Source of the DNA: Fervidicoccaceae archaeon
GTDB lineage: Archaea; Thermoproteota; Thermoprotei_A; Sulfolobales; Fervidicoccaceae
Reading direction: 5' to 3'
Length of the DNA stretch: 64,000 nt
Assembly (NCBI GenBank): GCA_038734945.1
Contig: JAVYOA010000009.1
Location: forward strand, 62,001-126,000
The notes under the pieces: model-generated
What the model was told of the DNA's origin: nothing
Database searches by the model: none
The model's input: the letters and a program-made list of their open reading frames with translations, nothing else
Position numbers and translations under genes: made by a program
Part shown: piece by piece, positions 9,062 to 17,030 of the stretch
How the letters are laid out: each line of letters opens with the position of its first letter
How positions within the stretch are numbered: position 1 is the first letter of the stretch

Positions 9062-9126
9062 GACCCACCACATATTTTCATGATTTTGGAAACAATTATT
9101 ATTTTCCTCATTGAAAGAGCAGAAGA

Positions 9127-9669
9127 ATGGTGTGTGCTTTGAAAATAGCCATCTCAATTTCCGCCTATAGTTCTGAGCCAAGAGAAAAGCACAGGGAAAA
9201 AGCTCTGAAGCTCCTAGAGGAGCTTGATTTTCTATTCTCAGAAAGAATTTCCTACTATATTCTGGGAGGATATAGGGGATTAATGAAATATGTTACAGAT
9301 TTCCTTGTTTCAAGAGGGAGGAAAGTGGTGATGATTCTTCCTCTTGAATATGAAGCTGACGACATATCTGAGGACGTCATAAAGATAAGGGCAGGGACAA
9401 CATTCACGAATAGAAACGTTATAATGGTCAGATCTGGGGACGTCCTTCTCTGCCTTGGAGGAGGACTCGGTTCCTTCACTGAAGTTGTTAATGCTCTATC
9501 AATGGGAAAGCTTACTATCGTTCTGAGAAATACTGGCAGCTTGACAGATTCTCTAGAAGGTTTCATGGGGAAAGGAGTTGTCGATGAAAGAAAAGGAGGA
9601 TTTCTAGCGTTCGTAGATAGGGGTAGCGAGGCAGTTGAAATCATACAGAATCGTTTCGCTAGTATATAG
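9127..9669 (+). CDS. LOG/TIGR00725-like Rossmann-fold nucleotide-binding protein
   Basis: A 180-residue alpha/beta protein related to the LOG and DprA-like family. The GGYRGLMKYVTD motif (about residues 40-51) matches the GGGxGLM loop, and LCLGGGLGSFTEVVNAL (about residues 109-125) matches the PGGxGTxxE motif with Glu retained. Family members include cytokinin-type nucleoside monophosphate phosphoribohydrolases and molybdenum-cofactor carrier proteins. The first Gly-rich loop is altered (Tyr-Arg inserted), so enzymatic activity is uncertain. Divergent from nadE; a link to nucleotide metabolism is only suggestive. Confidence 0.65.
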   Translation: MVCALKIAISISAYSSEPREKHREKALKLLEELDFLFSERISYYILGGYRGLMKYVTDFLVSRGRKVVMILPLEYEADDISEDVIKIRAGTTFTNRNVIMVRSGDVLLCLGGGLGSFTEVVNALSMGKLTIVLRNTGSLTDSLEGFMGKGVVDERKGGFLAFVDRGSEAVEIIQNRFASI

Positions 9670-9779
9670 AGCAACAGGAAAATCCTCATTTCTCGAAAAA
9701 CACGCGCATTGCTTTCTCATTTTTTAGAGCGAGAGACGGTTATAAGCTTGAACTTGCAAGAATTATTCGGTATGGAACG

Positions 9780-10334
9780 ATGAAAATAAGGCATCTCGTA
9801 ATTATAATGCTATTGCTATTCATACTTGGAGGATTCATAGGCTATTCTCTTGCTATGAGCAACCCATATGGATTGGCTAAGGAGCTATTCAACTCATTCG
9901 GAAATAAGGCAAAAACCATAGGATTTGCCCCATTCTCAATAAGATCTGCTTTCCTAATTTTCATGAACAACTTTGCTATTGCCCTTCTAATGATTATCCT
10001 GAGCATAACCATTGTACTTCCATCTGTTGTAGTCTTTCTCAATGGAGCTGTTGCTGGTGTGGTTGTGGCCTTTGCTGAAGGAAATGGAATAAGCATACCA
10101 CTAGCTATTCTTTCCATGATCCCCCACGGACTGTTTGAGCTATCAGCCTTTTTCTTATCAGCTTCGTATGGAACTGCCCTTGGAATTGCTTTCTGGAAAA
10201 GGATCATCGGAAAAAGTGGAAATCTCTCTTCTCTTATAATAAAGCTACCTCTCTATGTCTTTGCAGTGGCAGCTCTTCTCCTGATAGCAGCATTCGTGGA
10301 GACTTTCATTTCTCCCCTCATCCTAACCCTGTAG
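9780..10334 (+). CDS. SpoIIM/DUF95-family membrane protein
   Basis: An integral membrane protein of 184 residues with about five hydrophobic segments (near 7-25, 58-80, 85-102, 105-130, 150-180). The PHGLFELSAFFLSASYG motif is the hallmark of the SpoIIM/DUF95 family, which archaea carry without sporulating. Function is unknown in archaea. It is a monocistronic plus-strand gene following the LOG-like gene after 110 bases and is not obviously linked to the CODH operon, which has its own promoter. Confidence 0.75.
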   Translation: MKIRHLVIIMLLLFILGGFIGYSLAMSNPYGLAKELFNSFGNKAKTIGFAPFSIRSAFLIFMNNFAIALLMIILSITIVLPSVVVFLNGAVAGVVVAFAEGNGISIPLAILSMIPHGLFELSAFFLSASYGTALGIAFWKRIIGKSGNLSSLIIKLPLYVFAVAALLLIAAFVETFISPLILTL

Positions 10335-10420
10335 TTTTTTGTACTAAAAGCACTTTGAAGCAATTTATATCCTTGATTTAAATTGTTACAAATTTTTTAT
10401 TTTTTCCCACCTTTTTCCCA

Positions 10421-10440
10421 TAAATTTATATAATTATTAT
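10421..10440 (+). promoter_or_regulatory. TATA-type promoter of the cooFSC operon
   Basis: TAAATTTATATAATTATTAT lies 25-45 bases upstream of the TTG start of cooF, with GGTG (10455-10458) as the ribosome-binding site. Together they fit an archaeal promoter with a very short leader. Confidence 0.5.
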
Positions 10441-10465
10441 ATATTAACATTAAATGGTGTAAAGG

Positions 10466-11008
10466 TTGGAAAACGTTAAGAGGGTCTTCATTGTTGTGGA
10501 GCGATGCGTTGGATGCAAGAGCTGTGAAATAGCATGCCACATAGAGCACTCCAAGAGCAAGGATCTCTACAAGGCTATTTTCGAAATTCCAAGGCCTAAG
10601 AGATTCAACACTGTTCTAAAAGTGGATCAGTATAATGCCTCGCTGAGATGTGCTCACTGTGAGGATCCTCCCTGCGCTAATGTTTGTCCTACGGGAGCAT
10701 TACAGAAAGACGAAGAGACTGGATTTGTTACATATAATCCCGCTAAGTGCATTGGATGCTGGCAGTGCGCAATGGTATGTCCTTTCGGTGCCATCTATCC
10801 TGACTATGAGACCTTAACAGCAGCGAAGTGCGATGGCTGCATTGAAAGAGTCAAGTCAGGCAGGCTACCGGCATGTGTAGAGGCCTGTCCAACTAATGCT
10901 CTGGTCTTCGCAGATGTCAAGGAAATGGAGCAATTCAAAAGAGAGCGCTCCCTCAGAGAGCTCACAGCAGGGCAGAAAGTTTCAATTTTTGAGCTAGGGG
11001 TGGTCTAA
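10466..11008 (+). CDS. cooF: CO dehydrogenase-associated ferredoxin CooF
   Basis: A polyferredoxin of 180 residues carrying electrons from CooS to an acceptor complex. Four cysteine groups are present: CVGCKSCEIAC, CAHCEDPPCANVCP, CIGCWQCAMVCP, and CDGC with a later CVEACP, giving the DmsB/CooF-like pattern of four [4Fe-4S] sites. The start is TTG 10466 with GGTG 8 bases upstream; ATG GTG at 10454 runs directly into TAA and is excluded. It is separated from cooS by one base, so the two are co-translated. No energy-converting hydrogenase genes are next to it, so the acceptor is not evident locally. Confidence 0.93.
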   Translation: MENVKRVFIVVERCVGCKSCEIACHIEHSKSKDLYKAIFEIPRPKRFNTVLKVDQYNASLRCAHCEDPPCANVCPTGALQKDEETGFVTYNPAKCIGCWQCAMVCPFGAIYPDYETLTAAKCDGCIERVKSGRLPACVEACPTNALVFADVKEMEQFKRERSLRELTAGQKVSIFELGVV

Positions 11009-11009
11009 C

Positions 11010-12968
11010 ATGGTAACCGATCTATTGAAGGAGAAGAAGGAGGCAATAGAGAAAAGCAGTCAAGAATACGGAATGCTCGATGAAGGAACTGTCAGGCTTC
11101 TAAAGAAAGAGGAGAAAGAGGCGAGGACAACAGTTTATCATAGGCTCGCGAGGCAGGAGCCGCAGTGTGGCTTTGGTGAGCTAGGTGTATGCTGTAGGAT
11201 GTGCTACATGGGCCCCTGCAGAATCGATGTTTTCAATTCAGGAGGTCCTCAGCTCGGAGTGTGTGGTGCTACTGCCGATACTATAGTTGCGAGAAATCTA
11301 CTTAGAGAGACCGTTGGAGGAGCAAGCTCCCATGTTGAGCATGCTATGGAAATAGCTGAGATATTGAGGGATGTGGCAGAAGGAAAGCTAGAAGCGTATA
11401 AAATAAGAGATACAGAAAAGCTTCTCAGTGTCGCACGGAATCTCGGAATAAATACGGAAAATAGAGAAATTTCAGAGATAGCTCTCGAAATTGCTGAAGC
11501 ATCTTTGGAGGATCTCTATAAGCTCGACAGAAAGCCAAGTAGATGGATAGAGAAATACTCTCCATCCTCGAGCTTTAAAAAATGGAGCGCGTTGGGAATA
11601 GTGCCAACTAACATATGGCAGCCCATAGTGAATGCTATGCATAGAACATCCATGGGAAATGATGCCGATCCAGTTAACATCCTGCTAGCAGATCTTAGGA
11701 TGGGAATAGTGGACGGCTACGGACTCACCATGGCCACTGAGCTCTCCGATGTGCTTTTTGGAACTCCAAACATTATTCACAGCTATGCAAACTTAGCTAC
11801 TATAAAGGAGGACTATGTTAATATTGCAGTTCATGGTCACAACCCTGCTCTATCAGAGAAGGTTCTAGAGTGGGCCGAAAAGCTGCAGGAAAGAGCAAGG
11901 GCCATAGGAGCTAAGGGAATAAACATAATTGGGGTCTGCTGCACAGGAAACGAAGTCCTAATGAGGCATGGGATACCTCTGGCAGCGAATGAAATGCAGG
12001 CAGAGCTTGCCATAGTCACCGGAGCTCTAGATGCAATGGTAGCTGACTTTCAATGCATTTGGCCCATACTTGCTCAAGTAGCTTCTTGCTATCACACAAA
12101 GCTCATAACCACTGTTCCCTATGTGAAGATTCCTGGAGCCATACACATAGAATTCTCTCCCGAGAAAGCAGATGAAGTTGCTAGGAGAATAATCGAAATA
12201 GGACTTGAGGCCTATCAGCAGAGAAATCCAGCGAGGGTCTTCATACCGAACCATCCAGAGGAAGTTTATGCAGGTTTCTCCGTCGAGGCGCTGCTTGGAA
12301 TTCTCAAGAAGGTCGATCCGGAGGATCCTCTCAAACCTCTAATAGAAAACATAGCAAACGGTAACATCTATGGAATTGCGGCAATAGTGGGATGTCCCAA
12401 CCCAAAAACAAGAAAGTATCTGTTCAGTGAGAGGCTTATAAAGGAGCTGCTCAAGAACAACGTTCTTGTTATAGTTACTGGCTGCATAGCTCACATAGCT
12501 GCACAGGCTGGCTTCATGAATCCGAGAAAAATAGATGAAATTGGTGTTGGGGAAGGATTGAAGAGTGTGCTCAAAGCCCTGGGAGGGGCAGCTGGATTGC
12601 CCAGCCTTCCTCCCACAATTCACATGGGATCATGTGTGGATAACTCAAGGATAGGTGTGCTGCTTAAAGCAGTTTCAGAAAAGCTGCATGTCGATGTGTC
12701 ATCGCTCCCTGTTGTAGCGTCTGCTCCCGAACTCATTACGGAGAAGGCTGTTTCCATTGGTACTTGGGCTCTTGCTTTGGGTGTGACTGTGCATGTCTGC
12801 CCGCCTCTCAGAGTCCTAGGAGGACCGCAGGTTGCTGATATTTTAACAAGGCAATTAAGGAATATTACTGGAGGGGAGCTCTATATAGAGTGCGACCCGG
12901 AGAAGGCAGCCAAGGAGCTTATTAGAAAAATTAGAGAAAAGCGTATAGGGCTAGGACTGAGGGCGTGA
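11010..12968 (+). CDS. cooS: Anaerobic Ni-Fe carbon monoxide dehydrogenase catalytic subunit
   Basis: The enzyme oxidises CO to CO2 with two electrons at a [Ni-4Fe-4S] C-cluster. At 652 residues it is full length. Visible ligands are D- and B-cluster cysteines C53, C61, C62, C65, C70 and C85; C-cluster His in VHGHNP and cysteines in GVCCTGNE, DFQCIWP, GCPNPKT, TGCIAHI and HMGSCVDNS. The catalytic Lys in TEKAVSIG and the proton-relay His in GGASSHVEHAME are also present. All ligands known from the CODH-II family are retained, so it should be active. It lies between cooF and cooC. No acetyl-CoA synthase genes are seen, so it is monofunctional here. Confidence 0.96.
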   Translation: MVTDLLKEKKEAIEKSSQEYGMLDEGTVRLLKKEEKEARTTVYHRLARQEPQCGFGELGVCCRMCYMGPCRIDVFNSGGPQLGVCGATADTIVARNLLRETVGGASSHVEHAMEIAEILRDVAEGKLEAYKIRDTEKLLSVARNLGINTENREISEIALEIAEASLEDLYKLDRKPSRWIEKYSPSSSFKKWSALGIVPTNIWQPIVNAMHRTSMGNDADPVNILLADLRMGIVDGYGLTMATELSDVLFGTPNIIHSYANLATIKEDYVNIAVHGHNPALSEKVLEWAEKLQERARAIGAKGINIIGVCCTGNEVLMRHGIPLAANEMQAELAIVTGALDAMVADFQCIWPILAQVASCYHTKLITTVPYVKIPGAIHIEFSPEKADEVARRIIEIGLEAYQQRNPARVFIPNHPEEVYAGFSVEALLGILKKVDPEDPLKPLIENIANGNIYGIAAIVGCPNPKTRKYLFSERLIKELLKNNVLVIVTGCIAHIAAQAGFMNPRKIDEIGVGEGLKSVLKALGGAAGLPSLPPTIHMGSCVDNSRIGVLLKAVSEKLHVDVSSLPVVASAPELITEKAVSIGTWALALGVTVHVCPPLRVLGGPQVADILTRQLRNITGGELYIECDPEKAAKELIRKIREKRIGLGLRA

Positions 12969-12974
12969 AATAGC

Positions 12975-13889
12975 TTGCCGTTCACAAGAGCAAGCGAGGA
13001 AGAGAGAGATAGAATAATTAAGGAGATACTCCTCGAGCTGCCTCACAGAGAATCTAAAACAGATGAAGGACTTAGAGTTGTTGTTACAGGAAAGGGGGGT
13101 GCTGGAAAAACAGTACTTGCCTCACTCCTCTCTTACCGATTTGCTGAAGCAGGCTATAGGGTCTTGGCGGTTGATGAGGATCCTCAGATGAACCTTCCAA
13201 TGTCTTTAGGACTTACAGAGGAGGAAGCCAACAGGATAGTCCCTCTCAACAGGCAGCTCGATTATATTGAGGAGAAAACAGGGGCTAGGCCAGGAACAGG
13301 CTGGGGTTTATTCATAAGACTCAATCCAAATGTAGAGGATGTAGTTGAAAGGTTCGGTATTAAGATTACCGAGAAGCTCACTCTTTTGGTAATGGGAACA
13401 GTGGTTCAAGCAGCTGTTGGCTGCACGTGTCCCGAAAACGATCTCCTTGCAGCAGTCATGAACTACATTTCCTTGAAGAGGAATGAAGTTATAGTTATGG
13501 ACACTGAGGCTGGTCTTGAGCAGTTTGGTAGAGCAATCTCAAGAGGTTTCCATCACTCCCTCATTATCTCCGAGCCAACATTAACTTCTATGAGTGTCTC
13601 CTTGAGGGCAGCCGAGCTCTCCAGAGATCTCAAGATTCCCTACGTGCACCTAATCGTGAACAAAGTAAAAAACAAAGAGGATGAGCAAAAGGCTCTGAGC
13701 GTGCTGAACAGCACTGGCAGGAAGCTCTTCCACAGCATATCCTTTCTTCCCTTTTCTGAAGAGATTTATAGAAACGAGCCTTCTGTTCTCCCCATGCTCA
13801 ACTACCGGAATACTGAGTTCATGCTCAAGTTCGAAGAAGCCTTCAAGAGGATCTTTGGAAGCTGGCTCGTTCAGAACAGCAGATCCTGA
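12975..13889 (+). CDS. cooC: CODH nickel-insertion ATPase CooC
   Basis: A deviant-Walker-A MinD/NifH-type ATPase that loads nickel into CooS. The signature P-loop GKGGAGKT spans about residues 39-46, after an unusual 30-residue charged N-terminal extension. A Cys-x-Cys motif (GCTCPEN, C150 and C152) matches the interface cysteines that bind Ni or Zn in CooC dimers. IVMDTEAGLEQFGRA is the switch region. The TTG start lies 6 bases after the cooS stop. The final 19 bases overlap the convergent flavoprotein gene. Confidence 0.93.
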   Translation: MPFTRASEEERDRIIKEILLELPHRESKTDEGLRVVVTGKGGAGKTVLASLLSYRFAEAGYRVLAVDEDPQMNLPMSLGLTEEEANRIVPLNRQLDYIEEKTGARPGTGWGLFIRLNPNVEDVVERFGIKITEKLTLLVMGTVVQAAVGCTCPENDLLAAVMNYISLKRNEVIVMDTEAGLEQFGRAISRGFHHSLIISEPTLTSMSVSLRAAELSRDLKIPYVHLIVNKVKNKEDEQKALSVLNSTGRKLFHSISFLPFSEEIYRNEPSVLPMLNYRNTEFMLKFEEAFKRIFGSWLVQNSRS

Positions 13890-15082
13890 TCAAGAAGCGT
13901 TTTTTTGACCTCATCTATTCCATTGAACACAGGAAATATCTCTCTTCTTCTCATTAGATATCTCTTCAGAAGGCCGCTCCATCTAACATCTCCAACCATC
14001 TCTGCTCCAACTATTTTTCCATCTCTAGAGTAATATAGCTCGAGAAGTCCATCCTTCTCGATTTCGATCTCCTCATCATATTTCCATACGTTTCCCAATG
14101 AAAAAAATGCTTTATCATCTATATTAATAGAATTCAGCCTCACACCACCATCATGCTTCACGCTTTCTCCAGCAACATTTGCTCCAGCTATCTTTCCAGT
14201 CTCAAACGCGTTTGTCCATGTTGGAATTGGGGAGACAGCATCTTCAAGAGCATGCTTGAGCTCTATGCAGTCCCCCGCTGCGAAGACGTCTGGAGAGGAG
14301 GTTCTCATAAATTCATCAACAATGATACCACCGCTTTTTCCAAGCCTTATCGATTCATCGACAAATTCCGTGTTGGGTTTAACTCCTACAGCCATAACTA
14401 TCGTGTCTGCTCTGTAGAATCCACCCTCAGTTTTCACTCCTCTCTCGGGCTCATCTTTCAGCTCAATCACCTTTTCCTCTTTGTATATTTCTATTCCATC
14501 TCTTCTAAGATTATTCTCTATCATATTGCTTAGCTTCTTGCTGAAAACCGTGCTGAGCACATTTTCCAGAGCTTCGATAAGCTTGACTCTTTTTCCAAGC
14601 TTCCTCAGAGAGAGAGCAATTTCGACTCCAACTGGGCCAGCCCCAATTATTGCTATCTCCTTCCCGGCACTACTTTTTAGTCTTTCAGCATCGTCGTAGG
14701 TCCTCACAACAAGGGCCATGTCAGAATTTGGTATCTTCAGCCTTCGTGGGGAAGCTCCGCTTGCTATAATGAGCCTATCGTACGGTATTTCCCTTCTTCC
14801 AGTTGAAACGATCTTTTTCGAAGTATCTATGAATTTCACATCTTCACCAAGGTAAAGTTTTGCTTTATTCTTCTGATAGAAGCTCACATCTCTCGAGAAG
14901 AGGTTATCCTTGCTGAGTCTACCCTCTATGTAGTACGGGATCGCAGCTGGAGAGTAAAATGGGCGGGTCTCATCAAGCTTTTCCCTTGATAGAACAATTA
15001 TTTCAGAAGATTTATCGTATTTCCTCATCTCTCTTAAGGCCGAGATTCCTGCTATTCCATTTCCAATGATAACAACCCTCAT
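13871..15082 (-). CDS. FAD-dependent NAD(P)H oxidoreductase (NOX/CoA-disulfide reductase-like)
   Basis: A 403-residue pyridine-nucleotide-disulfide-family flavoprotein. The FAD dinucleotide fold is VVIIGNGIAGISA at the N-terminus, the NAD(P) fold is IAIIGAGPVGVEIALSL near residue 145, and the second FAD motif is TSSPDVFAAGDC. The Cys usual near residue 42 in CoA-disulfide reductases and NADH oxidases is missing: the segment reads RPFYSPAAIPYYI, with Ser at about that place. That resembles FNOR-type enzymes found beside cooS in bacteria, which exchange electrons between reduced ferredoxin and NAD(P). The gene is convergent with cooC rather than in the operon, so the functional link is inferred. 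Confidence 0.8.
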   Translation of the reverse strand: MRVVIIGNGIAGISALREMRKYDKSSEIIVLSREKLDETRPFYSPAAIPYYIEGRLSKDNLFSRDVSFYQKNKAKLYLGEDVKFIDTSKKIVSTGRREIPYDRLIIASGASPRRLKIPNSDMALVVRTYDDAERLKSSAGKEIAIIGAGPVGVEIALSLRKLGKRVKLIEALENVLSTVFSKKLSNMIENNLRRDGIEIYKEEKVIELKDEPERGVKTEGGFYRADTIVMAVGVKPNTEFVDESIRLGKSGGIIVDEFMRTSSPDVFAAGDCIELKHALEDAVSPIPTWTNAFETGKIAGANVAGESVKHDGGVRLNSINIDDKAFFSLGNVWKYDEEIEIEKDGLLELYYSRDGKIVGAEMVGDVRWSGLLKRYLMRRREIFPVFNGIDEVKKTLLDQDLLF

Positions 15083-15193
15083 TACTTCCCACTACAGTTG
15101 TTTTATTTATTCAAAAAATTATTTTAACCTTTTGTCAGCATTCGAACTCAGCCTATAGGACAAAGCGAAAAAAGCTTTTATCGTACTTCTAAT

Positions 15194-16714
15194 TTATTTT
15201 CGCCTTCTCATCACTGCTAAAAGCATCACCGAAAGAAGAAGAACAGCAGCAACAGATGCAATCACTATGTTTCCATATCCTCCACCACCCTGTGCAGAAG
15301 TAGAGGCAGAAGATGTTTCACTCCCTGTGGCTGTCGTTTTTGTAGGGAAAGTATTTGTGGCTGTTGTCACAGTGTATGAAGTGATTGTGGTTGCTGTTGT
15401 GGTTATAGTAGTTGTTGATGTGCCGCTGAACACTCCCAGAACCTGCGAAGGAGGAGATGCAAGAGGATACAGATCCAGGACATCCTTCCCTGTAGTGGTT
15501 GCTATAGCATAGGGAGAATCGACTATTCCGTCCTTGTTGCTGTCTGGAGATACGTGATTGTACCAGTAGTTCCCCATCTTCGTCGTTTCATTCGCTATGT
15601 ACCATGAATTCCCACCACTTTCGTCTGCTGCGCAGTAATTATAGCAGTACCAGAACACATTTCCAAATATTGTGTTGTTTCCTGTAGATTTCGACATATA
15701 TACTCCTATATGTCCAGTTCTGTTAATGAAATTAAGAGCAATTGTGTTACCATAGCCATTGAGCGCATTGACTCCCCTTCCTCCAGAAAGCACATTGAGC
15801 ACAATGTAATTGTTGCTTCCTCTAAGCTCAACTGCAAATTGTCCCCCTGATATTATGTTCTCTCGCAGTATGTTTTCGCTTCCTGTAAGCCTTATCCCAG
15901 ACGAAGCTCCAGCTATTTCGCTCTTCTCCACTGAATTTGCTATCGAGCCTGCCGGTATATCAATTCCTATGTCTCCGCTTATTCTGCTTCCCATAACAAC
16001 AGCATCCCTTCCAGTAAGGAGAACAGCTGTTGTAGCTGAAGATACCGTGGAATTTCTCAGCTCTCCACTGCTCATCTTCACTCCAGTACCATCGTAGCTT
16101 CTTATATTGCTGAACATTATCTGAGTGCTCCTGCACCCGCCAACTCCTATGCTCCCATTGTAAACAGAAACAGAGCTATAATAGAGGCCCAGCATGCTGC
16201 ACGCTCCCCATATTCCCCCGGGCTTTGGAGTGAGATTTTCTCTTCCAGCAGTGATGCTGCAATGCTCCACACTTGCACTTGCCCAACCATGATCCATATC
16301 CCCTAGCTGGATTCCGCTCGCTGTGCTCTCAACCACCATGCTCTCCAGAAGGACATTGCTAGCCAAGACTTTTATAGCAGAATCCAATCCGCTCGAAGGC
16401 CGTTCTAGAACTACTTTCATGCTTCCTACTTTGGAATTGTTGGCATATATCTCTATTTGGCCTTTTATCACAACTGTAGAGTTGCTTTCACCAAAGATTG
16501 TTAGAGTTTTTGTTACTTTAAAGCCCGAATAAGTCCCCGCCATCACAGTTATTATATCTCCATCTGATGCTGCATTAATCGCTGATTGTATATCCTGATA
16601 ATCTCTAGGAACGACTATGCTCTTTGCTCCGCTGCCCTCCAGCAATGAAGAGGAAAAAAGCACAATACAGAGGGCTGCAGTTATTAGAAAGCACGCACTT
16701 CTAGAGAAGTTCAA
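15194..16714 (-). CDS. Cell-surface NosD-like parallel beta-helix protein with C-terminal anchor
   Basis: A 506-residue secreted protein. It has an N-terminal signal segment (about 7-25), then IVVPRDYQDIQSAINAASDGDIITVMAGTY in two parts, the start of NosD/pectate-lyase-like right-handed beta helices. Repeated SNN and GSNNYIV turns follow to about residue 400. A Thr-rich stalk (about 435-475), a Gly cluster, a 22-residue membrane helix and the charged tail RRRK end the protein. The TTG start has GTGAT upstream. NosD proper is a nitrous-oxide reductase maturation factor, but no nosZ or nosFY is nearby, so a polysaccharide-binding or S-layer-associated role is more likely. Confidence 0.78.
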   Translation of the reverse strand: MNFSRSACFLITAALCIVLFSSSLLEGSGAKSIVVPRDYQDIQSAINAASDGDIITVMAGTYSGFKVTKTLTIFGESNSTVVIKGQIEIYANNSKVGSMKVVLERPSSGLDSAIKVLASNVLLESMVVESTASGIQLGDMDHGWASASVEHCSITAGRENLTPKPGGIWGACSMLGLYYSSVSVYNGSIGVGGCRSTQIMFSNIRSYDGTGVKMSSGELRNSTVSSATTAVLLTGRDAVVMGSRISGDIGIDIPAGSIANSVEKSEIAGASSGIRLTGSENILRENIISGGQFAVELRGSNNYIVLNVLSGGRGVNALNGYGNTIALNFINRTGHIGVYMSKSTGNNTIFGNVFWYCYNYCAADESGGNSWYIANETTKMGNYWYNHVSPDSNKDGIVDSPYAIATTTGKDVLDLYPLASPPSQVLGVFSGTSTTTITTTATTITSYTVTTATNTFPTKTTATGSETSSASTSAQGGGGYGNIVIASVAAVLLLSVMLLAVMRRRK

Positions 16715-17030
16715 GCTAAATCACAAAAATAATGTCAAATTTTAAATATATAAAATTAATATTTTACTTCTTTTCCCTCCTATAAAATTATTTATTTCCC
16801 TTTTTCCACACGTAATGAATTAATAGCAGAAATCGTCTTCTCATCTTAGAATAAATGGACTTGAGACCCGGATATGAGCAGCTCTTTATGTATTCTGCCC
16901 AAAACAAACGCAGAGCTTCTCTTAATGAACTATCGAGGCTGGCACGAATGAACTTCAAACTTCCAGGAATATTTTTCATCATAATAAAAAAATTGGGGAA
17001 AAACTCTGCCAGTTGAGCTGATCCACGAGA
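16715..17030. other. Gene-poor stretch between surface protein and aminotransferase genes
   Basis: About 316 AT-rich bases. Near 16735-16765 there is a TATA-like run (AAATATATAAAATTAATA) that suits a promoter for the minus-strand surface-protein gene. The only sizeable frame is a doubtful 64-codon minus-strand one at 16788-16982. No RNA gene or repeat seen. Confidence 0.5.
16788..16982 (-). CDS. Doubtful small protein, 64 residues
   Basis: An ATG-initiated frame 48 bases downstream of the aminotransferase stop on the same strand. The product is basic with a hydrophobic-basic end (RRRFLLLIHYVWKK). There is no SD before the start (TTTTTTATT). It may be a chance frame in 3' sequence; recorded because the gap is otherwise empty. 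Confidence 0.18.
   Translation of the reverse strand: MMKNIPGSLKFIRASLDSSLREALRLFWAEYIKSCSYPGLKSIYSKMRRRFLLLIHYVWKKGNK

Noticed and set aside
10370-10400. Inverted repeat around AAATTGTTACAAATTT upstream of cooF as a CooA-like operator
   Set aside because: The half-sites are imperfect (one extra base), wholly A/T-rich, and no CooA-type gene is seen; chance cannot be excluded.
15194-16714. Assignment to a nitrous oxide reductase cluster
   Set aside because: No nosZ, nosF, nosY or nosL is nearby, and the anchor architecture is that of a surface protein.
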